A DNA stretch of 6,751 nucleotides from CAIZQW01 sp964459675 (GCA_964459675.1 CAYWNP010000118.1:1-6751); one strand, 5' to 3'; positions 1 through 6,720 are shown, numbered from the stretch's first letter. Numbers and translations: made by a program. Notes: generated by a model from the letters alone, not told the origin.

Positions 1-16
1 AAAATATGATAGGTTG

Positions 17-34
17 GCGGACAAGAGTGTCCGC
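17..34. repeat. Perfect palindrome downstream of the operon (hairpin, possible terminator)
   Basis: GCGGACA (17-23) and TGTCCGC (28-34) form a 7-bp GC-rich stem with an AGAG loop, 45 bases beyond the regulator's stop codon. Read on the minus strand there is no immediate U-tract (the next bases are CAACCTATCATATTTT), so it is a weak candidate for an intrinsic terminator. It may be an extragenic palindromic repeat or a transcript-end stabilising hairpin. The rest of 1-78 shows no gene. Confidence 0.5.
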
Positions 35-78
35 GGTCCCAGGTTGAAGTTATAGACAAGAGGGTATTGCAGATCGGA

Positions 79-744
79 TTATTTTTCGCGATGCAGGGCC
101 ACTGCCTGGGCGCGGGAGCGGACGTGGAGTTTCTTGTAGATTCGTTGAATATGGGTACGGACCGTACCATAGGATATTTCGAGCGTGTCGCCAATCTGCT
201 TGTACATACATCCCTTGGACAGCAGGTGCAGCACTTCCGTCTCCCGCACCGAAAGGGCGGTGTCTGTCGCGGGGGCCTCTGTCCCGGTGGGGGCCTTGCG
301 GAAGGTCTGCACGACTTTACGAGCAATGCTGCTGCTCATGGGCGCTCCCCCTCCCAGCATGTCCTGCAGAGCCTCGGCCAGCTCCTGTGTACGGACCGGT
401 TTGAGCAGGTAGCCTGAGGCACCCGCCGACAACGCCTCGAAGATCGTGTCCGTATCCTCGTGTACCGTCAGCATGATGATGAGTACGCCGGGGTCCCGCA
501 CGGCAAGCTGCCGGACACACTCGACCCCGTCCATGCCAGGCAGATTGATGTCCATCACGACGACCCGCGCACGCACCTGCGCCAGGCCGTCCAACGCCGC
601 CTCGCCACTGCCATAGTCGCCCACACACGCGCAGCCCGGAATATGCCTGATCATCGAGACCAAGCTTCGCCTCACGCGGTCATCATCTTCGACAATCGCC
701 ACGGTATTACGAGGGGGTGTATCCGAAAGTCCTATGCGCTTCAT
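79..744 (-). CDS. NarL/LuxR-family response regulator
   Basis: This is a complete 221-residue two-component regulator and the probable phosphorylation target of the kinase just upstream. The receiver domain (about 13-130) has the acidic pocket VEDDD (18-22), phospho-acceptor Asp65 in VVVMDINLPGMDG, the switch Thr93 in MLTV and Lys115 in LLKP. After a linker of about 25 residues, the DNA-binding domain (about 163-217) has the LuxR signature LSVRETEVLHLLSKG and a recognition helix region ISYGTVRTHIQRIYKKL. The domain order and length are normal and no key residue is missing. The start ATG overlaps the kinase stop (ATGA) and has AAGGA 5 bases upstream. It probably binds DNA near the operon promoter and at other glycan-use genes. 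That is inferred from context, and its sites are not known. Confidence 0.95.
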   Translation of the reverse strand: MKRIGLSDTPPRNTVAIVEDDDRVRRSLVSMIRHIPGCACVGDYGSGEAALDGLAQVRARVVVMDINLPGMDGVECVRQLAVRDPGVLIIMLTVHEDTDTIFEALSAGASGYLLKPVRTQELAEALQDMLGGGAPMSSSIARKVVQTFRKAPTGTEAPATDTALSVRETEVLHLLSKGCMYKQIGDTLEISYGTVRTHIQRIYKKLHVRSRAQAVALHREK

Positions 745-3700
745 ACGTTTCCTTTCCAGCCCACTTTCACCTGCAACGTGACGCTCGTGCCCTGCCCAGG
801 CGCACTACGGATTTCGAACCTGCCGGCAATGTCCGCCATGCGCTCCTGCATGTTTGACAACCCTTGCCCGCCGCCCACACGCTCCGGTGCTCCGCCACCC
901 CTTGCCAGGCCGCTCGCGCGCGCCCCCCCTGGGACGAACCCCCTCCCGTCATCGGCAATGACCAGCTTGAGCCAGTTACCCGTCAGACTCAGCTCCAGCC
1001 GCACGGTACGGGCTCCTGCATGGGTTTCCACATTGTGCAGCGCCTCCTTGGTCGCCAGGAAGAGATGATGCCGCAGAGCGGACTCCATCGGCCGGGCCGG
1101 CAACTCATCCGGCATCTCAAGCTGACAGGAGAGTCCGGAGGTGCGGGCCATCCGCTCGACATACTGTCCAATAAAGGCGGCGAACTTCTCGACCGTATCA
1201 TTGGCGGGGTTGACCGCCCAGACAATCTCATCCACCGACCGGGTCAGCGTCCGCGCCAGCGTAAAAATCTCGTTCACATGTCCGCTCACCACCTCGGGCT
1301 CATGAGCATCGGCCTGGGCGAGTTCACTCAATAACGCGATCTGCGTCAAGCTGGCTCCAAGATCATCATGGATGTCGCGGGCAATACGGCCGCGATCCTG
1401 CTCCAGCATGTGCAAGCGCTTCAGCCGCTGGCCGATCACGTAGCGCCATGCGGCAAACAGCAGGCTCGCCACGACCGTTGCAATCAGTACCCAGAACCAG
1501 ATCTGCAGGGTCACGGGCAACAGGATGACCATTGTCACCCGCTGCGGTACGCCGCACATGCGGTCGACGAGATTGATCCGCCAGACGTTTTCCCCAGCAC
1601 TCGCGATCTCAGCCACCACGCACCCCTCCGCCGCTTTCCAGACGGGTTGCTGGCGGCTATAGATGAACAGGTCGCCGTCGCGCGCGCCGGCGTCGGTCAA
1701 TTCGATCTCCATCTCGCCGCGCCGGTGGGACACACGCTTGATCTCCACTGCACCGCAGTAGATGTGCAGGCTCGACCCGATCAGCACGGGCGTGGCCGGC
1801 GCGCAGTCCAGATCAGTAAAGCAGAGGTGCTGCGAGGCGGAAGGTCCGAGCGCAGGCGTGGCCCACGAGCCTTGGGCCACGCCCAAATAGCGGTTGTCCC
1901 AGAAGGACCAGACTGCGTAACGGTGGCGGGGATGCATGCCTGCCTTTGCAAAATCCAGCGTGACGGTCCGCTCGGACTTGCCGGGATTCCACAAGAGCGC
2001 GACGGTCATGTCGCCCCACGCGCGTTTGACATGTCCCACGAGACGGGGCCACTCCGAGCTGACACAGAGGTCCAACACCGCGGTCTTCTCCTTTGCCGGG
2101 GGTGTCATCACCTCGACATTACGCCAATAGGGTCTGAAACTCTCCCAATGCCACGGATCTGCTGTGCTCGCCGCGCCGCAGGAGAGGCCCACCATGCTCA
2201 TCCAGGTGCGCACGAGCGGCCAGCCGCCCACGATCTCGCTGACGTTGGCGATATCCGTGCCCATGTAGTACGAATCGGGATCCACAGCAAACCAGTGAGC
2301 GTTGAGGTGGAAGGAGCGCAACACATCGGTCATGGCGTTCCTAACCACCGGGCGCGCCGCCGACAGGCCCGTACGATTCGCGTCCACCAGCCCCACAGTC
2401 GCACGGTCCGCTCGACTGTCATTGAAAAGCAGGTACGTTTTCTCCCCTGCTGCCTCGCGTAAGGTGGTAAACCCTTTGCGCATGGCCTCAAATGACGTAT
2501 TATTGACGAGTTCCTCTGGCTGTAGCTTTAGATTGGTACGGTTGATCTTCAGATAGGTATATCCGCCTTGAACCGCTTTCTGGATACGGCTGGCAATGTT
2601 GCTCCACCCCGGCGGCCCCGTGAAATTCAGTAAGGTCCCCGGACGCGCGCCAGTTAACGCGATACGCCGCGCGTAGAACGAAAGCTCATCCGGGAATTTC
2701 TCATTGCTCTCGAGCGGATTGCTAAACCCTTCCAATTTGCGTACGAAACCAGCTTCAAACTCCATGACTCCGGGACGTAACCGCTCACGACTCGCCAGAA
2801 CCGCATCAACCTCCGCCAGCACGTCCTTGCCCGTGACATTTTCTCCATGAAACAACCAACTGTTCCAGCCTGACAGCGCGCCCTTGTCCGTGCGCGCTCC
2901 GTGCGTCTTCGCCACCCAGTCGGCCCAGCGCGGCAGTGCCATCTGTGGCGGCCCTGAAAAGAGGGCCACCTGCTGCCCCCAGCGCGTCTCGCCTGGCTTC
3001 ACCTGCACACCACTCATATCTGCCGCGAACGCAAAGACCACCTTGCCATCGCCCTGATGCGTGATGCCCGCCTGCGCATACGCAGTCGGCGTTCCGACTG
3101 GCCCGAACAGGAAGCCGTTGCCGTCCCCACGATAGAAACTTCCATATTCAAAGACAGTAAGCGGGTTAGCGAGCTCACTCAGCGCAACCACGGCCGGGGC
3201 GTTCTTGATGCTGGTATCCAGCAGCGTCACAAGCCACTCTGCCGGATTGCCCTCCACACGGCCCTCCAGCGCCACGGGGGTCAGCGAGACAAGCCTGACT
3301 GGCGCGGGGCCTGCGTTACGGAGTCCTGCTTGAGCCTGGAAGCCTGGCACGCCTGGCACGTGGCTGAAACGAAAGAGCAGAACCAGATGCTCCTTCTCGA
3401 AACACAGCGTCGCCTCCGTCACTGTGGCACGGCCGCAGGGCGTCTCCTCATGGAAGCGTCCAACAGGGGTGACCAGCCTGCCCGCCACTGAGCGCAGTTC
3501 TTGGGTCTGACCGACAGGCCAGGCACCCTGCCCCAGAGTCGAAAGCAATTCGCGCGGCTGCTGGCCATACACGATGGTTGCTGAAAAGCTTCCCCTGAAG
3601 TCCATGACCCTGGGCACGGAGAACTTGAAGCCACGCCCGTCAGCATCCAGTGCTACGGTTGCACGCCTGTCTTCCGCTCCTGCCCCCCTTATCCACCCCA

Positions 3701-3797
3701 GTGTGAACAGAAGCGTGACCCAGACTCTAAAAAAATGCCTATCCTTGAAGATGTTTTTCATGTTCAATTTAAGCTTAACCATGATTACGTCTTTCAT
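741..3797 (-). CDS. Histidine kinase with GH36/clan GH-D glycosidase-like sensor domain
   Basis: This 1018-residue protein joins a glycosidase-like ectodomain to a cytoplasmic kinase. A signal peptide (hydrophobic about 22-38, AGA/ED near 41) is followed by a beta-sandwich (about 45-290), a GH-D-type barrel (about 295-560: GWNSW 310-314, NEKFP 365-369, YLKIN 415-419, DPD 506-508) and a C-terminal beta domain (about 590-740, with the GH36-like features WGDMTVALLWN and WSFWDNRYLG). One membrane helix spans about 754-784. The kinase has a HisKA_3 box with phospho-acceptor His810 (RDIHDDLG), an N box at 919-928 (Asn922) and G boxes DDGRGF (949-954) and GQGLSNM (977-983). The usual GH-D nucleophile Asp is Asn419 and the acid/base position is Ser479, so the barrel probably binds rather than cleaves sugar. 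Met1 is preferred: it overlaps the upstream stop and has GGAAG 7 bases before it, while Met6 and Met13 lack a clear site. The partner is the regulator directly downstream. The ligand is unknown. Confidence 0.9.
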   Translation of the reverse strand: MKDVIMVKLKLNMKNIFKDRHFFRVWVTLLFTLGWIRGAGAEDRRATVALDADGRGFKFSVPRVMDFRGSFSATIVYGQQPRELLSTLGQGAWPVGQTQELRSVAGRLVTPVGRFHEETPCGRATVTEATLCFEKEHLVLLFRFSHVPGVPGFQAQAGLRNAGPAPVRLVSLTPVALEGRVEGNPAEWLVTLLDTSIKNAPAVVALSELANPLTVFEYGSFYRGDGNGFLFGPVGTPTAYAQAGITHQGDGKVVFAFAADMSGVQVKPGETRWGQQVALFSGPPQMALPRWADWVAKTHGARTDKGALSGWNSWLFHGENVTGKDVLAEVDAVLASRERLRPGVMEFEAGFVRKLEGFSNPLESNEKFPDELSFYARRIALTGARPGTLLNFTGPPGWSNIASRIQKAVQGGYTYLKINRTNLKLQPEELVNNTSFEAMRKGFTTLREAAGEKTYLLFNDSRADRATVGLVDANRTGLSAARPVVRNAMTDVLRSFHLNAHWFAVDPDSYYMGTDIANVSEIVGGWPLVRTWMSMVGLSCGAASTADPWHWESFRPYWRNVEVMTPPAKEKTAVLDLCVSSEWPRLVGHVKRAWGDMTVALLWNPGKSERTVTLDFAKAGMHPRHRYAVWSFWDNRYLGVAQGSWATPALGPSASQHLCFTDLDCAPATPVLIGSSLHIYCGAVEIKRVSHRRGEMEIELTDAGARDGDLFIYSRQQPVWKAAEGCVVAEIASAGENVWRINLVDRMCGVPQRVTMVILLPVTLQIWFWVLIATVVASLLFAAWRYVIGQRLKRLHMLEQDRGRIARDIHDDLGASLTQIALLSELAQADAHEPEVVSGHVNEIFTLARTLTRSVDEIVWAVNPANDTVEKFAAFIGQYVERMARTSGLSCQLEMPDELPARPMESALRHHLFLATKEALHNVETHAGARTVRLELSLTGNWLKLVIADDGRGFVPGGARASGLARGGGAPERVGGGQGLSNMQERMADIAGRFEIRSAPGQGTSVTLQVKVGWKGNV
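750..754 (-). promoter_or_regulatory. Ribosome binding site of the response regulator gene, inside the kinase gene
   Basis: AAGGA read on the minus strand lies 5 bases before the ATG at 744. The motif and spacing are the same as at the rhamnosidase start, so the regulator can be initiated independently as well as by coupling. Confidence 0.7.
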
Positions 3798-6619
3798 TTG
3801 ACAGCTTCCGTGAGTGAGGACTGAAATCGGTAGATTCCAGATCCTACCTCATACACTGCAGCATTCGCTTCCATCCTCAGGAATTTTACCCCTTCGACCT
3901 TGCTCAGGGCAGGCGCCCTCGCCTCACCGATCTTAACCCCGGATTCGGTGACCCCTGCGGCGTCTTTAGCGGGAACGAAAATGGTGGCGGTGGTGTTGGC
4001 GGGAATCGTCACATCCATAGTGAGTTTATCGCCTTCGCGTGTCCAGTTGCTGACAATGCGGCCGTAGGGCGAATCGTGATGGCACTTCACCCAGGTTACA
4101 TCCCCTGCCGGCTCCGGCTTGATGATGACCTGCTTGAACCCGGGCGCCGCGGGATCGGGCATGAGGCCCCCGAGACCCTGGTAAAACCAGTTGTCGGGAG
4201 AGGTGAAGCAGGAATGGATATGAGACCAGTGGCCATTCCACTGTTCCCAGAGCGTCGTTGCACCCTGCTCCAGCATGTACCCCCACCCCGGGTGCGTCGT
4301 CTGGTTGAACATCGTGAAGACCAAGTCATTCCGGCCGGTCTCGCGGAGATATTCCATCATGAAATAGGTGCCGAGCATTCCGGTGTCAAGATGCCCCTGG
4401 TTCTTGACGAGGATGTTCTGCTCGAGTTTCTTGAGCATGGCGGCGCGCTCCGGCTCAGGGACCACACCGGTCATCAGCGGCATGACATAGTAGGCCTGTT
4501 CATCAATGACGTAGTGCGCGGCGGCTTTATCATAGAACGCGGCATGGACAGCCGGACGAATGACCGCCAGGCGTGACTGGCAGCGTTCAACCTCGTCCTT
4601 CTTGCCAAGTGCTTCCGCCATCCGCATCAGGAGATCCATCTGGTAGATGCGGTAGCAGTTATTGAACAGCTCAGCTGCCTGCGGGCCCGGCCAGTTATCG
4701 GTGTCCATGCCACGGTTGGGCGGCACCCAGTCGCCGATGAAATCCCACTGCCCGCCGTACTTCCTGAGAATGCTGTCTTTGCAGCGCGCCTCCAGGTGGT
4801 CCACATAGCGGCGGATGGCGTCGAAGTTCTCCTCCAGCACACGCCGGTCGCCATAGTAGAGATAGTGACGCCAGGTGGTAGCCGCCAACAGGCCGGGCCA
4901 GCCGGGCCCGCCACCGCCTGAACCGAACGGCGCCATGTGCGGCAGCCCGCCGTCCGCCCCCTGTCGCAGCCGCCAGTCACAGAGCCACTTGCGGTAATAG
5001 CCGTAGGCATTAAAGCTGGTCATGAAACCTTCCGTGGCGACCTGCCCGTCGCCATACCCCATGCGCTCGCGATGCGGACAGTCGACATAGTAGCCACCGA
5101 GATTGAGGCTGCGCTGGGTCCACTGGTTCACTCTGGAAATGCGGTTGAACAATTCATTGGAACACTCGAAGGCACCAGCGGACTCAAGGTCACTTTCCAC
5201 CAGCATGGCCACCGCGTCCTCCTTGGCCGGCGGAACCGGAAGCCCCTCCACAACGACATAGCGGAAGCCGGCGTAGTTGAATTTGTGCTGGAACACCTCG
5301 CCTGCACCACCCGCTGAGACGAACTCGCTGACCTGGCTGAAATGCTGGTAATCCCCCTTCTTTCTCCGAACGTCCGCAAAGGTCATCTTCACCACGTTAC
5401 CCGCCTTCAGCGTCGGCATCTTGAGCCGTAGCCAGCCAGTCAGGGCCGTGCCGAAATCAATCTCGAGTTTACCGGCACCGATGTCGGTCACAGCCACAGC
5501 CGGGATCTCCTTGCCAATTCGGTTCAATGGCGCCTGCTGGGCCACCGCCTCGCCTTTAGGGGCGCTGGCTTCGACCACGTTCGTCCATGAACTGTCATCG
5601 AACGTTTCCCGGCCCCAATCAGGGACGTTGGCGTTCGCATCCACCCGTTCGCCGCCGAAGTTGTTCCATTGCCGTCCCCCGATCCACCGGTAGTGGCTCG
5701 CGCGCGCTTTCCACGACGCATCTGTTCCCAGGACCCATGGCTTCCCGTCAACGTCCGCCCGCAGTTGCGCACGAACAACCGGCACACCGCTGGCCCAGCC
5801 GCGCCCCAGCCAGAGACCGATGGCATTGCGTCCCTTCTTCAGGAGCGGCGTGACGTCGTAGGTATTGTAAAACACCTGGAGGTTGTGATCGGAAACCGCC
5901 GGAGTAAGGACGTCCGTGCCAACCTTTTGACCGTTGACATACAGTTCCGCATAGCCGGCGATGTTCACGCAGACAAAGGCCCGCGCCGGCACGGCGGAGA
6001 GTTCAAACGTCTTCCGCAGCCAAGGCGCAACAGTCACGTCGTTTTCCTGGCTTCGGATCCATTTCGCACTCCAGCTTGTCACGCCGGAGCTTCCGGGCGA
6101 AGGCGGGTCTTCCGGCTTGAGCAACCCCATGGTCCACATCGCCGTCTTGCTCCACTCCGAACCTTGAACCGCTGACATGTCCGCCGTAGCCTTGGCGTAG
6201 GCGGAACCTTGAACCGTGAACCATATTCTTACCTTCCAGAAACATTTCTGTCCTGACTCCAGAGGCTTGCCTTGATACTCCACGTTGATGCTCTGGTCAC
6301 TCTCGACCTTGCCGCTGTCCCACAGATCGGGTTTGCTAGCCTTGAACCAGCCGTCTTTAAGAAGCTCCTCCGAACTGGCCACAAGCACCTGATAGGCAGT
6401 CTGTTTTATTCCCCTTTCCAGTTTCAAGTTTCCCTTGTCCGCCGTAGGCATTGCGAAGGCGGAAGTTTCGAGTTTCCAAGACAGCCGCGGCTTTGCCACA
6501 TCAATACCGAGCGGGTCTTTCAAGTATTCACAGCGCAGGTTTGCCACCTCGGCAGCGTGCAGCGCAGCCAGCGGTGCCAGCAGCAAAGCAGCGAGTGTGA
6601 AGAATGTGAGTTTGTTCAT
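3794..6619 (-). CDS. Exported alpha-L-rhamnosidase, GH78 family
   Basis: This 941-residue enzyme is predicted to hydrolyse terminal alpha-L-rhamnose from polysaccharides or glycosides by the inverting GH78 mechanism. Residues 1-22 form a signal peptide (hydrophobic core FFTLAALLLAPLAAL, likely cut after LHA), so it acts in the periplasm or outside the cell. The order seen is a fibronectin-like N-terminal domain (about 24-165), a jelly-roll N domain (about 185-350), a second beta domain (about 370-475), an (alpha/alpha)6 barrel (about 480-815) and a C-terminal beta domain (about 817-890). The family motif DCPHRERMGYGDGQ is at 513-526, with Glu518 in the general-acid position. Glu792 in TTLWEQW fits the general base. 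Their spacing (274) is close to that of Bacillus RhaB (Glu572 and Glu841, from memory). The start has a good AAGGA site. Three in-frame repeat insertions add residues near 53-61, 139-147 and 901-910. Substrate beyond rhamnose cannot be told. First gene of the operon, overlapping the kinase by ATGA. Confidence 0.9.
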   Translation of the reverse strand: MNKLTFFTLAALLLAPLAALHAAEVANLRCEYLKDPLGIDVAKPRLSWKLETSAFAMPTADKGNLKLERGIKQTAYQVLVASSEELLKDGWFKASKPDLWDSGKVESDQSINVEYQGKPLESGQKCFWKVRIWFTVQGSAYAKATADMSAVQGSEWSKTAMWTMGLLKPEDPPSPGSSGVTSWSAKWIRSQENDVTVAPWLRKTFELSAVPARAFVCVNIAGYAELYVNGQKVGTDVLTPAVSDHNLQVFYNTYDVTPLLKKGRNAIGLWLGRGWASGVPVVRAQLRADVDGKPWVLGTDASWKARASHYRWIGGRQWNNFGGERVDANANVPDWGRETFDDSSWTNVVEASAPKGEAVAQQAPLNRIGKEIPAVAVTDIGAGKLEIDFGTALTGWLRLKMPTLKAGNVVKMTFADVRRKKGDYQHFSQVSEFVSAGGAGEVFQHKFNYAGFRYVVVEGLPVPPAKEDAVAMLVESDLESAGAFECSNELFNRISRVNQWTQRSLNLGGYYVDCPHRERMGYGDGQVATEGFMTSFNAYGYYRKWLCDWRLRQGADGGLPHMAPFGSGGGGPGWPGLLAATTWRHYLYYGDRRVLEENFDAIRRYVDHLEARCKDSILRKYGGQWDFIGDWVPPNRGMDTDNWPGPQAAELFNNCYRIYQMDLLMRMAEALGKKDEVERCQSRLAVIRPAVHAAFYDKAAAHYVIDEQAYYVMPLMTGVVPEPERAAMLKKLEQNILVKNQGHLDTGMLGTYFMMEYLRETGRNDLVFTMFNQTTHPGWGYMLEQGATTLWEQWNGHWSHIHSCFTSPDNWFYQGLGGLMPDPAAPGFKQVIIKPEPAGDVTWVKCHHDSPYGRIVSNWTREGDKLTMDVTIPANTTATIFVPAKDAAGVTESGVKIGEARAPALSKVEGVKFLRMEANAAVYEVGSGIYRFQSSLTEAVK
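3805..3809 (-). promoter_or_regulatory. Ribosome binding site of the kinase gene, inside the rhamnosidase gene
   Basis: GGAAG read on the minus strand lies 7 bases before the ATG at 3797. It favours this start over the in-frame ATG codons at 3782 and 3761, which have no comparable site. All three starts would keep the hydrophobic export segment. Confidence 0.55.
3890..3919. repeat. In-frame PALSKVEG-type repeat near the rhamnosidase C-terminus
   Basis: On the minus strand this stretch encodes RAPALSKVEG (residues 901-910), with the core GCCTGCCCTGAGC followed by AAGGTCGAAGGG. I recall this as a member of a dispersed repeat family (CCTTCGAC...GCTCAGGGCAGGC on the other strand) found in many unrelated bacterial genomes and often read through as PALSKVEG or similar. 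It interrupts the C-terminal tail between KIGEA and VKFLRMEANAAVYEVGSG. It is unrelated in sequence to repeats A and B. Confidence 0.6.
6159..6216. repeat. 13-bp direct repeats flanking palindrome B
   Basis: GAACCTTGAACCG occurs identically at 6159-6171 and 6204-6216, 45 bases apart, one copy on each side of palindrome B. The second copy overlaps the last two bases of the palindrome. A 7-base period (GAACC spaced by 7) is visible again. The protein shows VQGS at 136-139 and again at 151-154, so the repeated unit is 15 codons and in frame. Confidence 0.7.
6180..6205. repeat. In-frame 26-bp palindromic repeat B within the rhamnosidase gene
   Basis: Same family as repeat A: TCCGCC and GGCGGA arms, here with an inner GCC/GGC pairing around a TT centre, so the dyad is stronger than in A. 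It encodes SAYAKATAD (residues 139-147), starting at the first base of a codon exactly as repeat A does. It lies in a loop between RIWFTVQGS and VQGSEWS. The reading frame continues undisturbed to the catalytic domain. Confidence 0.75.
6420..6477. repeat. Heptamer-based direct repeats flanking palindrome A
   Basis: AGTTTCAAGTTTCC (6420-6433) and AGTTTCGAGTTTCC (6464-6477) match at 13 of 14 bases and bracket palindrome A. Within each copy AGTTTC recurs every 7 bases. At the protein level KLE appears before (49-51) and after (66-68) the insert, 17 residues apart, so the inserted unit is 51 bp and keeps the frame. Confidence 0.65.
6438..6463. repeat. In-frame 26-bp palindromic repeat A within the rhamnosidase gene
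   Basis: The element begins TCCGCC and ends GGCGGA, giving 6-bp complementary arms with a 14-base centre (GTAGGCATTGCGAA on the plus strand). In the gene it encodes SAFAMPTAD (residues 53-61), an insertion in the N-terminal fibronectin-like domain. It matches repeat B at 22 of 26 positions, in the same orientation and the same codon phase. It resembles the short TCCGCC...GGCGGA repeats I recall as dispersed in some PVC-group genomes, often translated as SAFAKATAD-like peptides. That recollection needs a search. Confidence 0.7.
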
Positions 6620-6654
6620 GTGTGTCCTTTTTTAGCCTTCCCGTTGCAGTTCAT
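6616..6654 (-). other. Possible 12-codon leader reading frame overlapping the rhamnosidase start
   Basis: An ATG at 6654-6652 opens a frame encoding MNCNGKAKKGHT. It ends at a TGA (6618-6616) that overlaps the rhamnosidase ATG in the same ATGA pattern used at the other two junctions. No ribosome binding site precedes it, only an A-run, and the peptide resembles nothing I recognise. It contains the rhamnosidase ribosome binding site. It may well be chance. Confidence 0.15.
6625..6629 (-). promoter_or_regulatory. Ribosome binding site of the rhamnosidase gene
   Basis: AAGGA read on the minus strand lies 5 bases before the ATG at 6619. It supports this start, which also gives an intact signal peptide. 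Confidence 0.75.
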
Positions 6655-6659
6655 TTTTT

Positions 6660-6699
6660 TGTTACGCACCGTCCCTCCCCCGTACTGAATTTCGTAACA
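6660..6699. promoter_or_regulatory. Inverted repeat TGTTACG / CGTAACA, candidate operator
   Basis: TGTTACG at 6660-6666 is the exact reverse complement of CGTAACA at 6693-6699, with 26 bases between. The arms are centred about three helical turns apart and sit 40-80 bases upstream of the rhamnosidase start. A dimeric regulator such as the NarL-type product of the third gene could bind such half-sites. Seven-base arms can also occur by chance, so this is only a candidate. Confidence 0.3.
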
Positions 6700-6720
6700 G
6701 TATGGCATATTTTCGAAAGC

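Noticed and set aside
460..1068. Plus-strand open frame (202 codons) opposite the kinase-regulator junction
   Set aside because: It is antisense to two genes with clear motifs, its product has no recognisable features, and there is no evidence of a ribosome binding site or coding bias.
1368..2462. Long open frame (364 codons) on the plus strand opposite the kinase gene
   Set aside because: It lies wholly antisense to a well-supported kinase/glycosidase-like gene. Its translation is His/Arg/Pro-rich with no recognisable domain, which is typical of the shadow of a GC-rich gene.
3340..3365. Repeated CCTGGCACG-type units in the kinase gene (HVPGVPGF)
   Set aside because: Only two short near-copies are present, without dyad or flanking repeats, and they encode a plausible loop. 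This is not enough to call a repeat element.
3771..3789. AAGCTT near ACCATGATTACG, resembling the cloning-vector lacZ-alpha start
   Set aside because: Only 12 bases match, the order and spacing differ from vector sequence, and the kinase gene reads through without a break, so it is chance and not vector contamination.
6120..6480. Possible frameshift or assembly error around the odd peptide segments in the rhamnosidase N-terminus
   Set aside because: The frame is open throughout and family-like sequence resumes after each segment. The odd residues match the repeat insertions exactly, so insertion explains them better.
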